Part shown: piece by piece, positions 30,939 through 39,061 of the stretch
How positions within the stretch are numbered: position 1 is the first letter of the stretch
Layout: each line of letters starts with the position of its first letter
NCBI GenBank assembly: GCA_016871535.1
Contig: VHCZ01000022.1
Coordinates: 1-43,156 of the forward strand
Direction of reading: 5' to 3'
From: Verrucomicrobiota bacterium
GTDB lineage: Bacteria > Verrucomicrobiota > Verrucomicrobiia > Limisphaerales > SIBE01
DNA length: 43,156 nt
Position numbers and translations under genes: made by a program
Notes under the pieces: generated by a model
The model's database searches: none
What the model saw: the letters and a program-made list of their open reading frames with translations, nothing else
Told to the model about the DNA's origin: nothing

Positions 30939-31391
30939 TCAAGCCATTTCGCCTCCGTTTTCGTTGATCCGTTCGAGGATTTCGGACATGTCTTCGACTT
31001 GCTCGAAAAGCGGGGCGGCGACGTAAATCGGCCGTTTTTGGGCCGCGGCAATAGCCAGGCAATCGCTGGGCCGGGCATCGATTTCCACGATTTTGCGGCC
31101 CAGTTCATTTTGCTGCTGGAGGATCAAGCGGGCGTAGTAAGTGGAGTTCTTCAACTCGGTGATGACGACGCGTTCGACCGTGATGTTGAAGCCTTTCAAA
31201 ATGTTCGTGATGAGATCGTGCGTCAGCGGCCGCTCCTTCGGGGTGTCGCGCAAGAACATGCCAATGATCGCTCCCATGTTGTGCTCGACCTGGATCACGA
31301 AAACCTTCTGCTCGTTTCCGACGAAGATGGCGCACCCGCTGTTGGCGGGCAGAATCCCTCGGATCGCGATAGGCACAACGTCTCTGTTCAT
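30939..31391 (-). CDS. Bifunctional nuclease (DUF151) domain protein
   Basis: A 150-residue protein from the ATG at 31391, which gives MNRDVVPIAIRGILPANSG; longer upstream forms lack family similarity. DUF151/BFN features are VFVGNEQKVFVIQVEHNMGAII, PKERPLTHDLITNIL, ERVVITELKNSTYYARLIL and VEIDARPSDCLAIAAAQKRPIYV. Family members have reported DNase/RNase activity, but the physiological role is unclear in most bacteria. It is first in the cluster with the polymerase III delta subunit gene, whose start is just beyond its stop, suggesting translational coupling. A palindromic element lies upstream, between this gene and the divergent rfaE2-type gene. Confidence 0.9.
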   Translation of the reverse strand: MNRDVVPIAIRGILPANSGCAIFVGNEQKVFVIQVEHNMGAIIGMFLRDTPKERPLTHDLITNILKGFNITVERVVITELKNSTYYARLILQQQNELGRKIVEIDARPSDCLAIAAAQKRPIYVAAPLFEQVEDMSEILERINENGGEMA

Positions 31392-31496
31392 GGTCACAGC
31401 ATAGGACCTGGAAGCGAAAAGACAAGTCCCTGTGTAGGGCCCGATGGTCGCATGCAAAACAACACAGGAAATTCTGCCAGCTCGAACGCGTCTCGC

Positions 31497-31553
31497 ATGT
31501 AGTCCCGGCTTTAGCCGGTTTCACACGCGGACCGCCGACAGGCGGAACTACAT
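31497..31553. repeat. Small two-hairpin palindromic element in a divergent promoter region
   Basis: The outer arms ATGTAGT (31497-31503) and ACTACAT (31547-31553) enclose two perfect hairpins, CCGGCT/AGCCGG (31505-31518) and CCGCC/GGCGG (31532-31545). It sits between the starts of the DUF151 gene and the adenylyltransferase gene. Its architecture repeats that of the larger cloverleaf-like elements. Confidence 0.7.
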
Positions 31554-31618
31554 ACAGTTCAAAAGGAGAAATTGCTGGAGGAAATAACATTTGCCACGCG
31601 AGAGACTCCCCGCCAAAG

Positions 31619-32113
31619 ATGCGTCTTGTGCCGTCGCGCGAGAAAATCATTCCCATTGAAAAACTACCTGCCTGGCGCGCGGCGATTCGCTCCGCGGGGA
31701 AAAAACTGGTCGTGACCAACGGTTGCTTCGACCTCCTTCACGTCGGCCATGTAACCTACCTGGAAACGGCGCGGCATCACGGCGACCTGCTCTTGGTGGG
31801 ACTGAACAGCGACGCGGCAGTGCGCGCGCTCAAGGGACCGGAACGCCCCGTCAATGCGGAGCAAGACCGCGCCGCCGTGCTTGCGGCTCTGGCTGCGGTC
31901 GATGCCGTGTGCATCTTCCACGAGGTCCGCGCCACGGAATTTCTCACACTCGCGGCGCCGGACGTCTATGCCAAAGGCGGCGATTATGCTTTGGAAACAT
32001 TGAATCCCGACGAACGAACCGTCGTGGAGAACGGAGGCGGCCGGATCGTAATCATTCCGCTCGTCCCGGGAAAATCGACGACGGCCCTTCTGGAAAAAGT
32101 CTCACGCGGCTAA
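31619..32113 (+). CDS. rfaE2: D-glycero-beta-D-manno-heptose 1-phosphate adenylyltransferase
   Basis: Activates heptose-1-phosphate with ATP to ADP-heptose for LPS core or glycoprotein heptosylation. The 164-residue nucleotidyltransferase corresponds to the C-terminal half of bifunctional HldE, as a stand-alone protein. Motifs are LVVTNGCFDLLHVGH with the HxGH signature at 41-44, LLVGLNSDAAVRALKGPERPVN, the family loop NAEQDRAAVLAAL, and PDVYAKGGDYALETL. The last part, GGGRIVIIPLVPGKSTTALLEKV, is the typical substrate-side end. The kinase half is not in the window. Together with the GT9 gene it indicates a heptose-containing envelope glycan, hence a Gram-negative outer membrane. Confidence 0.92.
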   Translation: MRLVPSREKIIPIEKLPAWRAAIRSAGKKLVVTNGCFDLLHVGHVTYLETARHHGDLLLVGLNSDAAVRALKGPERPVNAEQDRAAVLAALAAVDAVCIFHEVRATEFLTLAAPDVYAKGGDYALETLNPDERTVVENGGGRIVIIPLVPGKSTTALLEKVSRG

Positions 32114-32204
32114 TTGGCAAGGGCGTCTGGAGAATCGTCTTAATCGCACCCCCTCAAAGGCGCGCGCCTTGCATTCACTGCGGGCCTTCGGCACTCTTTG
32201 GCGC

Positions 32205-33938
32205 ATGCGAAATCCCACCTTCGCCTCGTCTAGGTTCCGTTCCCCAGCCTCCTCCCTGGCGCTAATTGCGGGTTGCTTCCTCCCTGAGCTGGCTTTCGCC
32301 GCCACCGCTGCCAGAACGGACTACTCTCAGGCCATTGTCTCTTTGGAATCCGCGATCGCGGATGAATTGACTCAGGACTCTATTAGCGGCGTCTCGGTAG
32401 CGCTCGTGGACGATCAGCGCATCGTGTACGCGAGAGGATTCGGGTTCGCCGACAAATCGCGCCGCATTCCCTCCAGCGCGGACACGGTGTATCGCGCCGG
32501 TTCCATCTCCAAACTGTTCACGGCGCTGGCCGCGATGCAGCTTGCGGAGCAGGGCCGGCTCAATATTGATCAGCCGGTCACGAATTACGATCCGGGGTTT
32601 CGCATCGTCGTTCCGTTCGACGACGCAAAACCAATCACGTTGCGCCAATTGATGTGCCATCGCTCCGGCTTGATCCGGGAGGTGCCGGTCGGCAGTTACT
32701 TCGACTCCTCCGAACCCGGCGCAGAGAAGACGGTTGCGAGCCTGGCGTCCTGTGTCCTGGTTTATCCGCCCGGGACCAAGACGAAATACTCGAACAGCGG
32801 TGTCACGGTCGTTGGCCACATTGTGGAAAAGGTCGCGCGCATACCTTTCGAGGCTTATCAGCAGAAGCATATTCTCGAACCGCTGGGGATGAACCACTCC
32901 GGCTGGCGGCTTGATGCGCAACTCAGATTCAAGCTGGCGACCGGTTACCTGCCCGTCGCCGACGGCAAGGGCGGCTTCGATGAAATTCGCGCGCCGCAAT
33001 TCGAGTTTGGGATTCTGCCTGCCGGGAATCTCTACACGACCTGCGAGGATCTTGGACGTTTCTTGATGTGCCTTTTCGCCGAGGGACGCATCGGTGGTCG
33101 AGCTGTGATCAAACCGGAGACCCTGGCGCAGATGTTCACGCCGCAGTTGGCGAAAACCACCAACGGCTTCGGGCTGGGTTTCAGCGTCGGGAATTTCCGC
33201 CAGCACAAGACCGTGAGCCACATGGGCGCCGTCTATGGCTTCACTTCCGCCCTCACGGCGATCCCGCATCACAAAGTCGGGGTGGTGGTTTTGTGCAACG
33301 ATGACATCGTCGTCGGTCCGGTGCGCAAACTTAACAACACCGCGCTGGGGCTGATGCTCGAAGCCAAGATCGGCGAAACAATGCCGGCACCCGCATCCCC
33401 TCTGAAGCTGCCGGCAGCCGAGCTGAATGCCTTCACCGGCGATTACGAATCGGAAAGTTTCTGGGCGAAAATCGAAATGTCCGGTTCAGCTCTGCAAGCG
33501 AACATCTCGAATCAGCGGATGGTGTTGACCGCGACGGAACCGCTCCGGTTCGAGGGCCATGGCCGCCTGGCGCATCAGTCCCCGTTTGTTTTTCAAAAGG
33601 ACGCCGCGGGCCGCGCCGAAAGTTTCACCGCGCTCGGGCAAAGTTTTCGGCGCGTCGATTCGAAAGCGACCCAAGAGATTCCCGGCGCTTGGAGGAAGTA
33701 TCTGGGCAGCTACGGACCGAGTTTCATCCCGCTGATTATCTCCGCCCGGCACGGCCACCTCTACGCCATGACCGAAAACGAATTTGATTATCGCCTCACG
33801 CCGCTCAACCCCACTGTCTTCAAGATGCCTCCGGGCCTCTACCTCGACGAGCAGCTCGTCTTTCAACTCGACGCGATGAGCCGCGTCCACAGCGCCGTCC
33901 TCGCCAACATGCCGCTCCGCCGGCGCGGAAGCCGGTAA
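32205..33938 (+). CDS. Serine hydrolase of the beta-lactamase / penicillin-binding protein class C type
   Basis: A 577-residue exported hydrolase from the ATG at 32205. The N-terminal segment SSLALIAGCFLPELAFA is a signal sequence; IAGC could be a lipobox, making it a lipoprotein. The catalytic domain has the SxxK motif S100-I-S-K103, followed by FTALAAMQLAEQGRLNIDQPV, and the YxN motif Y195-S-N197 (YSNSGVTVVG). HRSG precedes it. Further segments ILEPLGMNHSGW and SHMGAVYGFTSALTAIPHHKVGVVVLCN fit the class C fold, the latter near the third (HxG/KTG-like) motif. A beta-rich C-terminal domain (about 400-570) resembles DUF3471. The substrate may be a peptide, ester or peptidoglycan fragment, and true beta-lactamase activity cannot be inferred. 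Confidence 0.87.
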   Translation: MRNPTFASSRFRSPASSLALIAGCFLPELAFAATAARTDYSQAIVSLESAIADELTQDSISGVSVALVDDQRIVYARGFGFADKSRRIPSSADTVYRAGSISKLFTALAAMQLAEQGRLNIDQPVTNYDPGFRIVVPFDDAKPITLRQLMCHRSGLIREVPVGSYFDSSEPGAEKTVASLASCVLVYPPGTKTKYSNSGVTVVGHIVEKVARIPFEAYQQKHILEPLGMNHSGWRLDAQLRFKLATGYLPVADGKGGFDEIRAPQFEFGILPAGNLYTTCEDLGRFLMCLFAEGRIGGRAVIKPETLAQMFTPQLAKTTNGFGLGFSVGNFRQHKTVSHMGAVYGFTSALTAIPHHKVGVVVLCNDDIVVGPVRKLNNTALGLMLEAKIGETMPAPASPLKLPAAELNAFTGDYESESFWAKIEMSGSALQANISNQRMVLTATEPLRFEGHGRLAHQSPFVFQKDAAGRAESFTALGQSFRRVDSKATQEIPGAWRKYLGSYGPSFIPLIISARHGHLYAMTENEFDYRLTPLNPTVFKMPPGLYLDEQLVFQLDAMSRVHSAVLANMPLRRRGSR

Positions 33939-33990
33939 GTAAACTTTGAACCGGACGGTGTTGGACATTCGCTTCCCCTCCCACGTCTCC

Positions 33991-35178
33991 ATGGCGCCAT
34001 TGATCGCTCCCGAAAACGCCTGGCCGCTCTGGGCGGTCATGATCGTCGGCGTGGCCATCTGCATTTATCTGGAGCAAACCCGCAAATGGGCCGCCAAAAC
34101 CAGCGGACCAATCCTGGCGTTGATCGGCGGCATGCTGCTGTCGAACGGGAAGATCCTGCCCATCGCGGCGCCGTCTTATGATCTCGTCGAGGATTATCTG
34201 GTGCCGGTGGCGATTCCGTTGCTGCTCTTTCGCGCCAACCTCGTCAAGATCGTCCGCGAAACGGGGTCCATGTTCCTTTGCTTCCACGTCGCGAGCCTCG
34301 GCACGGTTCTCGGCGCATTCCTTGCGGCTTTGCTGTTTCGCGGTTCCTTTCCGCGTGTCCCCGAGGTCACAGGCGTGATGACGGGGAGCTACATCGGCGG
34401 GGGAGTGAATTTCGTCGCCATCAAAAACAGCTACAACGTCAGCGCCGATCTGACGAATCCTCTGCTGGTAGCCGACAACTTTATCATGGCGGGGATGTTC
34501 GCGGTTCTGTTCGTGATCTCCGCCAGCCGGTTCTTTCTCTCGCGCTTTGCACACCCGCACACGCACGACAGCAACAGCGATCGCGTCCAGGAACTGGCCG
34601 CGCGCTACTGGCAACGCAAGGAGATCGCCTTGCTGGACATCGCCAAAGCGCTGGCCATCGCGTTCGCGGTCGCGGCGGTGTCGATGCTTCTGACTCGCGC
34701 GATCAAGTCCCGGATCGAATCCAAGATTATCCAGTCCATCTTCGGAAATCCCTACGTGCTGGTCACGTTCTTCATCGTCGTCGTGACGACGGTCTTTCAT
34801 CGGTCCATGGAACGGATTCAGGGTTCGGAAGAACTGGGCATGTATCTGCTCTACCTTTTTTTCTTCGTCATCGGGCTGCGCGCGGACCTCTGGCAAGTCG
34901 TGCTGAACGTGCCGGTCCTCTTCGGGTTTTGCACGGTCATCGCCGTGACCAACCTGCTCGTGACGCTTGCCGTAGGAAAGCTCCTTCGCTTGAATCTGGA
35001 AGAATTGCTCCTGAGCGTAAACGCCACACTTGGCGGCGCCCCCTCGGCGGCGGCGATGGCGATTTCCAAAGGCTGGTCGAATCTGGTGTTGCCCGGACTG
35101 CTCGCCGGCATCTGGGGCTATGTGATTGGCACGTTCGTCGGCATCGTGATCGCCGAGGCGCTTCTCCGGATGCTCTGA
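33991..35178 (+). CDS. DUF819 family integral membrane protein
   Basis: A predicted inner-membrane protein of about 395 residues with around ten hydrophobic segments, matching the DUF819 (YjcL-like) family. Characteristic parts are TSGPILALIGGMLLSNGKILP, YDLVEDYLVPVAIPLLLFRANL, VTGVMTGSYIGGGVNFVAI and ATLGGAPSAAAMAISKGW. These two halves resemble each other around the Gly-rich GGGVNF and GGAPSA loops, suggesting an inverted or duplicated transporter fold. The substrate is unknown. I chose the ATG at 33991; a TTG at 33946 adds 15 residues. It follows the serine hydrolase gene by about 50 bp in the same direction, so export or uptake of a hydrolase product is possible. Confidence 0.87.
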   Translation: MAPLIAPENAWPLWAVMIVGVAICIYLEQTRKWAAKTSGPILALIGGMLLSNGKILPIAAPSYDLVEDYLVPVAIPLLLFRANLVKIVRETGSMFLCFHVASLGTVLGAFLAALLFRGSFPRVPEVTGVMTGSYIGGGVNFVAIKNSYNVSADLTNPLLVADNFIMAGMFAVLFVISASRFFLSRFAHPHTHDSNSDRVQELAARYWQRKEIALLDIAKALAIAFAVAAVSMLLTRAIKSRIESKIIQSIFGNPYVLVTFFIVVVTTVFHRSMERIQGSEELGMYLLYLFFFVIGLRADLWQVVLNVPVLFGFCTVIAVTNLLVTLAVGKLLRLNLEELLLSVNATLGGAPSAAAMAISKGWSNLVLPGLLAGIWGYVIGTFVGIVIAEALLRML

Positions 35179-35193
35179 CGTGCGCACCTTTCG

Positions 35194-35466
35194 ATGGCGA
35201 GTCCGCCAGCAAAGGTTCCCATGGCCTGGTTTTGGAACGAAGGCGAACTTGTGGTGTCAAAGCGCTCTGACAGGAATGATTTTTGCCCGGGAGCAATTTG
35301 CGATCGGGCGAGCCATATTCCCCGCGAGCTTCAAAAACCGATGAATGCCTGGACGCCCCTGGAGGTTTTGAGCGTTGCGGATGAACCGAATCTCGTGCGC
35401 CGGCTCGAAGTGGAATTGCCCGTCGGAGTTGCGGGGAGTCTGTTTCTTCGGGTCCAGCACCCGTGA
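35194..35466 (+). pseudogene. Possible 3' remnant of a secreted-protein gene
   Basis: The open frame encodes 90 residues. Only its end (MNAWTPLEVLSVADEPNLVRRLEVELPVGVAGSLFLRVQHP) looks protein-like. It resembles the C-terminal strand ending many large secreted verrucomicrobial proteins ('...FLRVQ.P'). The first half looks like random translation, with no signal peptide or ribosome binding site. I read it as the tail of a gene lost by rearrangement, but it may be nothing. It fills the gap between the DUF819 gene and glucokinase. Confidence 0.3.
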
Positions 35467-35477
35467 GGTGCAATCAC

Positions 35478-36470
35478 TCAGTACCGGCTCATGCGGATGC
35501 CGAAAAAGGCGACACGAGCGGCGCCCAGCAAAGCGGTCTTGTCGTTGATGATCACGTGCACGGGCACGGCCTTCAACAGCGCGGTCATTCGCCCCTTGGA
35601 CCAGAATGACTCCAGAAACGCCGGCTCTTTCAAGGTGGGAAGGATTTTCGGCGCAATGCCGCCGCCGATGAAGATGCCGCCGGTGGCGAGCACTTTGAGG
35701 GCGAGATTGCCAGCCTCGGCGCCGTAAATGGAAACGAAAATGTTGTGGGCCAGTTCGCAGATGGGCGCCCGGTGTTCCAAAGCGGCTTTCGTGATGACCG
35801 CGCCCGCGTCGTGCTGCTGCATTTCTTCGCGCAGCCAGGCGGGTTCCTCCGCGCGCTTGGTCTCGGCCAGAAACCGGTAGATGTTGATCAAACCCGGCCC
35901 CGAGAGCACGCGCTCGTAACTGACGTGCCCAAGCTTCTTGATGAGATAAGACAAGAGATCAACTTCGATCTCGTTGCGCGGCGCGAAATCGACGTGCCCG
36001 CCTTCCGACGCGAACGGCTGATAGTATTCGCCAACCCAGTGCAGGCCGGCTTCGCCGAGGCCGGTGCCGGCAGAAATCAGACCGGCATTTCCGTTGGCGT
36101 CGGGTTCGCCCGCGTTGAGCAAAACCAAATCTTCCTTCGCCAGCACGGAAATGCCATGGGCGTTCGCTTCGAGATCATTGATCAACTCGACGCGGTGCAA
36201 GCCGAGGACTTCGCCCAGCTTCTTCGAATCGGCGATCCACGGGAGGTTGGGCGTCTCGCAAAGGCCGTCTTTGATCGGCCCGGCGATGCCGATGCAAGCG
36301 GCGGTGATGGGGAGCGAGTTTTTGGTCAAGAATTCCTCGACGATGTCTTCAAGCCGCGGATATTGACGGCTTGGAAAGATTTGAATGCTGACCAATTTGG
36401 GGCGGTTGCGCACCAGTTCGAAGAGGCCCAGCCGCGTGTTCGTTCCTCCAATGTCGCCTGCCAGAATCAT
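35478..36470 (-). CDS. glk: Glucokinase
   Basis: Phosphorylates glucose with ATP to glucose-6-phosphate in the cytoplasm. The ATG at 36470 gives MILAGDIGGTNTRLGLFEL with the phosphate-1 motif DIGGTNTR; a start 5 codons upstream is possible. Length is about 330 residues, matching bacterial Glk of the GLK (E. coli) group. Further motifs are ITAACIGIAGPIKDGLCETPNLPW, ELINDLEANAHGI with the catalytic Asp in INDLEA, LISAGTGLGEAGL, EGGHVDFAPRNEIEVDLL and VLATGGIFIGGGIAPKIL. The GGHVDFAP segment in place of a zinc Cys cluster separates it from ROK kinases. It is divergent from the Tat-exported oxidoreductase gene and may use glucose freed from glycosides. Confidence 0.93.
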   Translation of the reverse strand: MILAGDIGGTNTRLGLFELVRNRPKLVSIQIFPSRQYPRLEDIVEEFLTKNSLPITAACIGIAGPIKDGLCETPNLPWIADSKKLGEVLGLHRVELINDLEANAHGISVLAKEDLVLLNAGEPDANGNAGLISAGTGLGEAGLHWVGEYYQPFASEGGHVDFAPRNEIEVDLLSYLIKKLGHVSYERVLSGPGLINIYRFLAETKRAEEPAWLREEMQQHDAGAVITKAALEHRAPICELAHNIFVSIYGAEAGNLALKVLATGGIFIGGGIAPKILPTLKEPAFLESFWSKGRMTALLKAVPVHVIINDKTALLGAARVAFFGIRMSRY

Positions 36471-36583
36471 GCGCGCATCCTCCACGAAAATTGTCTTTGC
36501 GCAAGCACTTGTTGGGCAGCGCTACGGGAAGGAATGTTCGGTTGAATAAAGGCCTGCGCGTCAGCATCCTTACTTTATCAGCT

Positions 36584-37975
36584 ATGAATACTCCTTTAAC
36601 ACACCCCACTTCTCGTCGTGAATTTCTGAAAACTACCGGCAAACTGGCCACCGCTTCAGCCTTGGCTGGCGTTGCGCTTCCTCATGTCCACGCCGCCGAG
36701 GACAACACCATTCAACTGGCCCTGATCGGCTGCGGCGGGCGCGGTTCGGGCGCAGCCGAAAATGCGCTCAAGACTTCCAAGCAAGGCCCGATCAAGCTGG
36801 TCGCCATGGCGGATGTGTTCGAGGCCAGGCTGAACAGCAGTTTCAACAATCTGAACAAGAAATACTCCAGCCAGATGGATGTGCCTGAGGAACGGAAATT
36901 CATCGGGCTCGATGCGTTCGAGAAAGCGATGGATTCGCTCAAACCGAATGACGTGGCGATCTTCGCTACGCCCCCGGCGTTCCGTTGGGTGCATTTCACT
37001 TACGCGGTCAAGAAAGGCCTCAACGTCTTCATGGAAAAACCGGTCACAGTCGATGGCCCCACGTCACGCCGCATGTTCAAGTTGGGCGAAGAATCCATGG
37101 CGAAGAACATGAAGGTCGGCGTCGGCCTGATGATCCGCCATTGCAAGGGCCGCCAGGAATTGTGGCAGCGGATTCAGGATGGCCAGATCGGGGACATCAT
37201 TGCGATGCGCGCTTATCGCATGTCCGGTGCATCGGCTTTGGCTCGAAAGAACAATGGGCCGCTCAGCGAGTTGTATTATCAAATCCAGAGGTTCCACGCA
37301 TTTCTGTGGGCCAGCGGCGGGGCGTTCAGCGATTATTACATCCACCAGATCGACGAATGTTCCTGGATGAAGAACGCCTGGCCGGTGAAGGCGCACGCGC
37401 TCGGTGGCCGGCATTATCGCGGCGAGTCCTTGGATCAGAATCTCGACAGTTATGCCGTCGAATACACGTATCCCGACGGAACAAAGTTGTTCTATGACGG
37501 GCGAAACATGAGCGGGTGCAAGGCCGAGTTCGCGAGTTACGTGCATGGGAGCAAAGGATCCGCGATTGTTTCGACGAACAGCCACACGCCCGGACGCGTC
37601 CGCATCTTCAAAGATCAGAATGCGAACGCGCGAGACTACACCAGCGAGAACGTCGCCTGGGCTTTCTCGCGGCCACCGGCGCCGGAGCCGAGTCCCTACG
37701 ATCTCGAATGGGAAGACCTGGTGGATGCGATCCGGAACAACCGGCCCTACAACGAGGTCAAACGCGGCGTGGAAGCCAGCCTGGTCACCAGCATGGGCCG
37801 GATGGCAGCGCACACAGGGCAAGAGGTCACTTACGAAGAGATCCTCAACTCCGAACACGAGTTCGCGCCGGATGCGGATAAACTGACGAAGGATTCTCCC
37901 GCGCCCGTGCAATTGGGCGCAGACGGGAAGTATCCTGTTCCCAAACCGGGCATTAAGAGGAACCGAGAATACTAG
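36584..37975 (+). CDS. Gfo/Idh/MocA family oxidoreductase, Tat-exported
   Basis: A 463-residue NAD(P)-dependent oxidoreductase from the ATG at 36584. A strong twin-arginine signal, TSRREFLKTTGKLATASALAG, indicates folding with cofactor before export to the periplasm. The Rossmann start is IQLALIGCGGRGSGAAENAL, a variant of the nucleotide-binding glycine motif. The family EKP motif is in VFMEKPVTVDG, and YIHQIDECSWMKNAWP occupies the substrate-site helix where family members have a conserved His/Asp. The C-terminal domain ends near QEVTYEEILNSEHEF. Exported members of this family in PVC bacteria have been linked to oxidation of glycosides at C3, which is inference here. A second, different member lies 2 kb downstream. 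Confidence 0.9.
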   Translation: MNTPLTHPTSRREFLKTTGKLATASALAGVALPHVHAAEDNTIQLALIGCGGRGSGAAENALKTSKQGPIKLVAMADVFEARLNSSFNNLNKKYSSQMDVPEERKFIGLDAFEKAMDSLKPNDVAIFATPPAFRWVHFTYAVKKGLNVFMEKPVTVDGPTSRRMFKLGEESMAKNMKVGVGLMIRHCKGRQELWQRIQDGQIGDIIAMRAYRMSGASALARKNNGPLSELYYQIQRFHAFLWASGGAFSDYYIHQIDECSWMKNAWPVKAHALGGRHYRGESLDQNLDSYAVEYTYPDGTKLFYDGRNMSGCKAEFASYVHGSKGSAIVSTNSHTPGRVRIFKDQNANARDYTSENVAWAFSRPPAPEPSPYDLEWEDLVDAIRNNRPYNEVKRGVEASLVTSMGRMAAHTGQEVTYEEILNSEHEFAPDADKLTKDSPAPVQLGADGKYPVPKPGIKRNREY

Positions 37976-38183
37976 AGGATTAGGATTTGGAGATTTGCAC
38001 GGCCCGCGACGCAACTCCGCCGCTACGCCCGCATTCGGGAGTGACGACGTTCGGTGGCAGTGTCCAGATGCGCCCAAGGGGCAAGGCGAAGCGATTGCTT
38101 TCTTCCAGCGTGAGTGCTTCAATCTGAAAGTCCTCGGCCACTTGAGCCGGAGGCAACATGTTTCTGGGCGAGGTTTGCAGCGT

Positions 38184-39023
38184 ATGTCACGTTTCCTCTC
38201 GGCAACCACAATCCTCGGGCCTTGCCTTCTGGCGTCCGCGCTGGCCGGCGGGGTGGCGACATCGCAAACGGCGGATCGCGAAGCGCCGGCGCACAACGTG
38301 GACGGCTCCGTTGTCCAGGACTGGCTCGTCCTGGGACCCTTTCCCTCCCAAGGCATGGAAACCGACTTCCTCGCGAGCCTCGGAGGCGAAGCGAACCTCC
38401 GGCCCAAGGAAGGCGAGTCCGTCACGACCGCCGATGGGAGGCGGCTGTCCTGGACTCGACTGCGATCGAAGAGCGCCTGGGTCAATCTGGGGCAGATCTT
38501 CGGCATTCAGAATCGGTCTGTCGCCTATGCTTATTGCCAACTGGAGAGCGACCAATCCAGGGAGACCACTTTTCGGTTTCTGAACAACTCCCCGGCTTCC
38601 ATCTGGTTGGACGGAACCAAACTTACACCAACGCCAACAGACGCGCCGGCACGCTTCGGTGTTCCTCCCGTTTTGCCAATCAAACTCCGCGAAGGCCGAA
38701 ACTCCTGTCTGGTCAAACTCAAGAATGAGGCGGTGGATTGGCAATTCCTCTTTCAACCTCTGCCAGGAGAGCAAGCCACGGTGGAATTCAAAGTCACTGA
38801 TCCCGATGAGAAGGCCGTGGCGGACGCTCTGATCCAGTTTTACGAGCAGGGCGAGGTGATGTGGCGCGTGACCACCGACGCCTCCGGCCAGGCGGAGGCC
38901 TGTCGTTATCCATTGGCCAAGTCCCTGACGTCCTTCTCAGCTGCTGCGCTTTTGGCGCTTCCTGGCAGCGTCTCCGCCATTTCCCGCAGACGCGAAGCAC
39001 GACTGGAACCTCGGCGCGAATGA
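38184..39023 (+). CDS. Truncated secreted protein, chimeric C-terminus
   Basis: A 279-residue ORF from the ATG at 38184. A signal peptide (MSRFLSATTILGPCLLASALAGGVATS) is followed by a beta-rich module starting VVQDWLVLGPFPSQGMETDFLASLGG, of a type seen at the N-terminus of large exported PVC proteins. At 200-240 DPDEKAVADALIQFYEQGEVMWRVTTDASGQAEA resembles a carboxypeptidase regulatory-like domain. After about residue 245 the reading becomes SLTSFSAAALLALPGSVSA, which looks like the signal peptide of another gene, then meaningless Arg-rich residues. The ORF therefore looks like the 5' portion of a longer gene joined by rearrangement to a different gene head near 38919. A functional product is doubtful. 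Confidence 0.6.
   Translation: MSRFLSATTILGPCLLASALAGGVATSQTADREAPAHNVDGSVVQDWLVLGPFPSQGMETDFLASLGGEANLRPKEGESVTTADGRRLSWTRLRSKSAWVNLGQIFGIQNRSVAYAYCQLESDQSRETTFRFLNNSPASIWLDGTKLTPTPTDAPARFGVPPVLPIKLREGRNSCLVKLKNEAVDWQFLFQPLPGEQATVEFKVTDPDEKAVADALIQFYEQGEVMWRVTTDASGQAEACRYPLAKSLTSFSAAALLALPGSVSAISRRREARLEPRRE
38919..39018 (+). pseudogene. 5' remnant of a DUF6288-like gene
   Basis: The stretch encodes a signal-peptide-like KSLTSFSAAALLALPGSVSA and, after a frame change, PADAKHDWNLGA. The latter matches the PADAKHDWNL of the DUF6288 gene at 42805 and also aligns at the DNA level (GC-AAGCACGACTGGAACCTC). Similarity stops after this, and the next gene starts at 39062. It is therefore the broken head of a second DUF6288-type gene. 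Confidence 0.55.
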
Positions 39024-39061
39024 GGGTGTGCGGGTAAGTGCCCCGCCGGAATGGGCAACCC

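Noticed and set aside
33820-35187. Minus-strand open frame (455 codons) opposite the DUF819 gene
   Set aside because: Its Asp/His/Arg-rich composition is the complement of hydrophobic membrane codons, while the plus strand shows a proper multi-pass protein.
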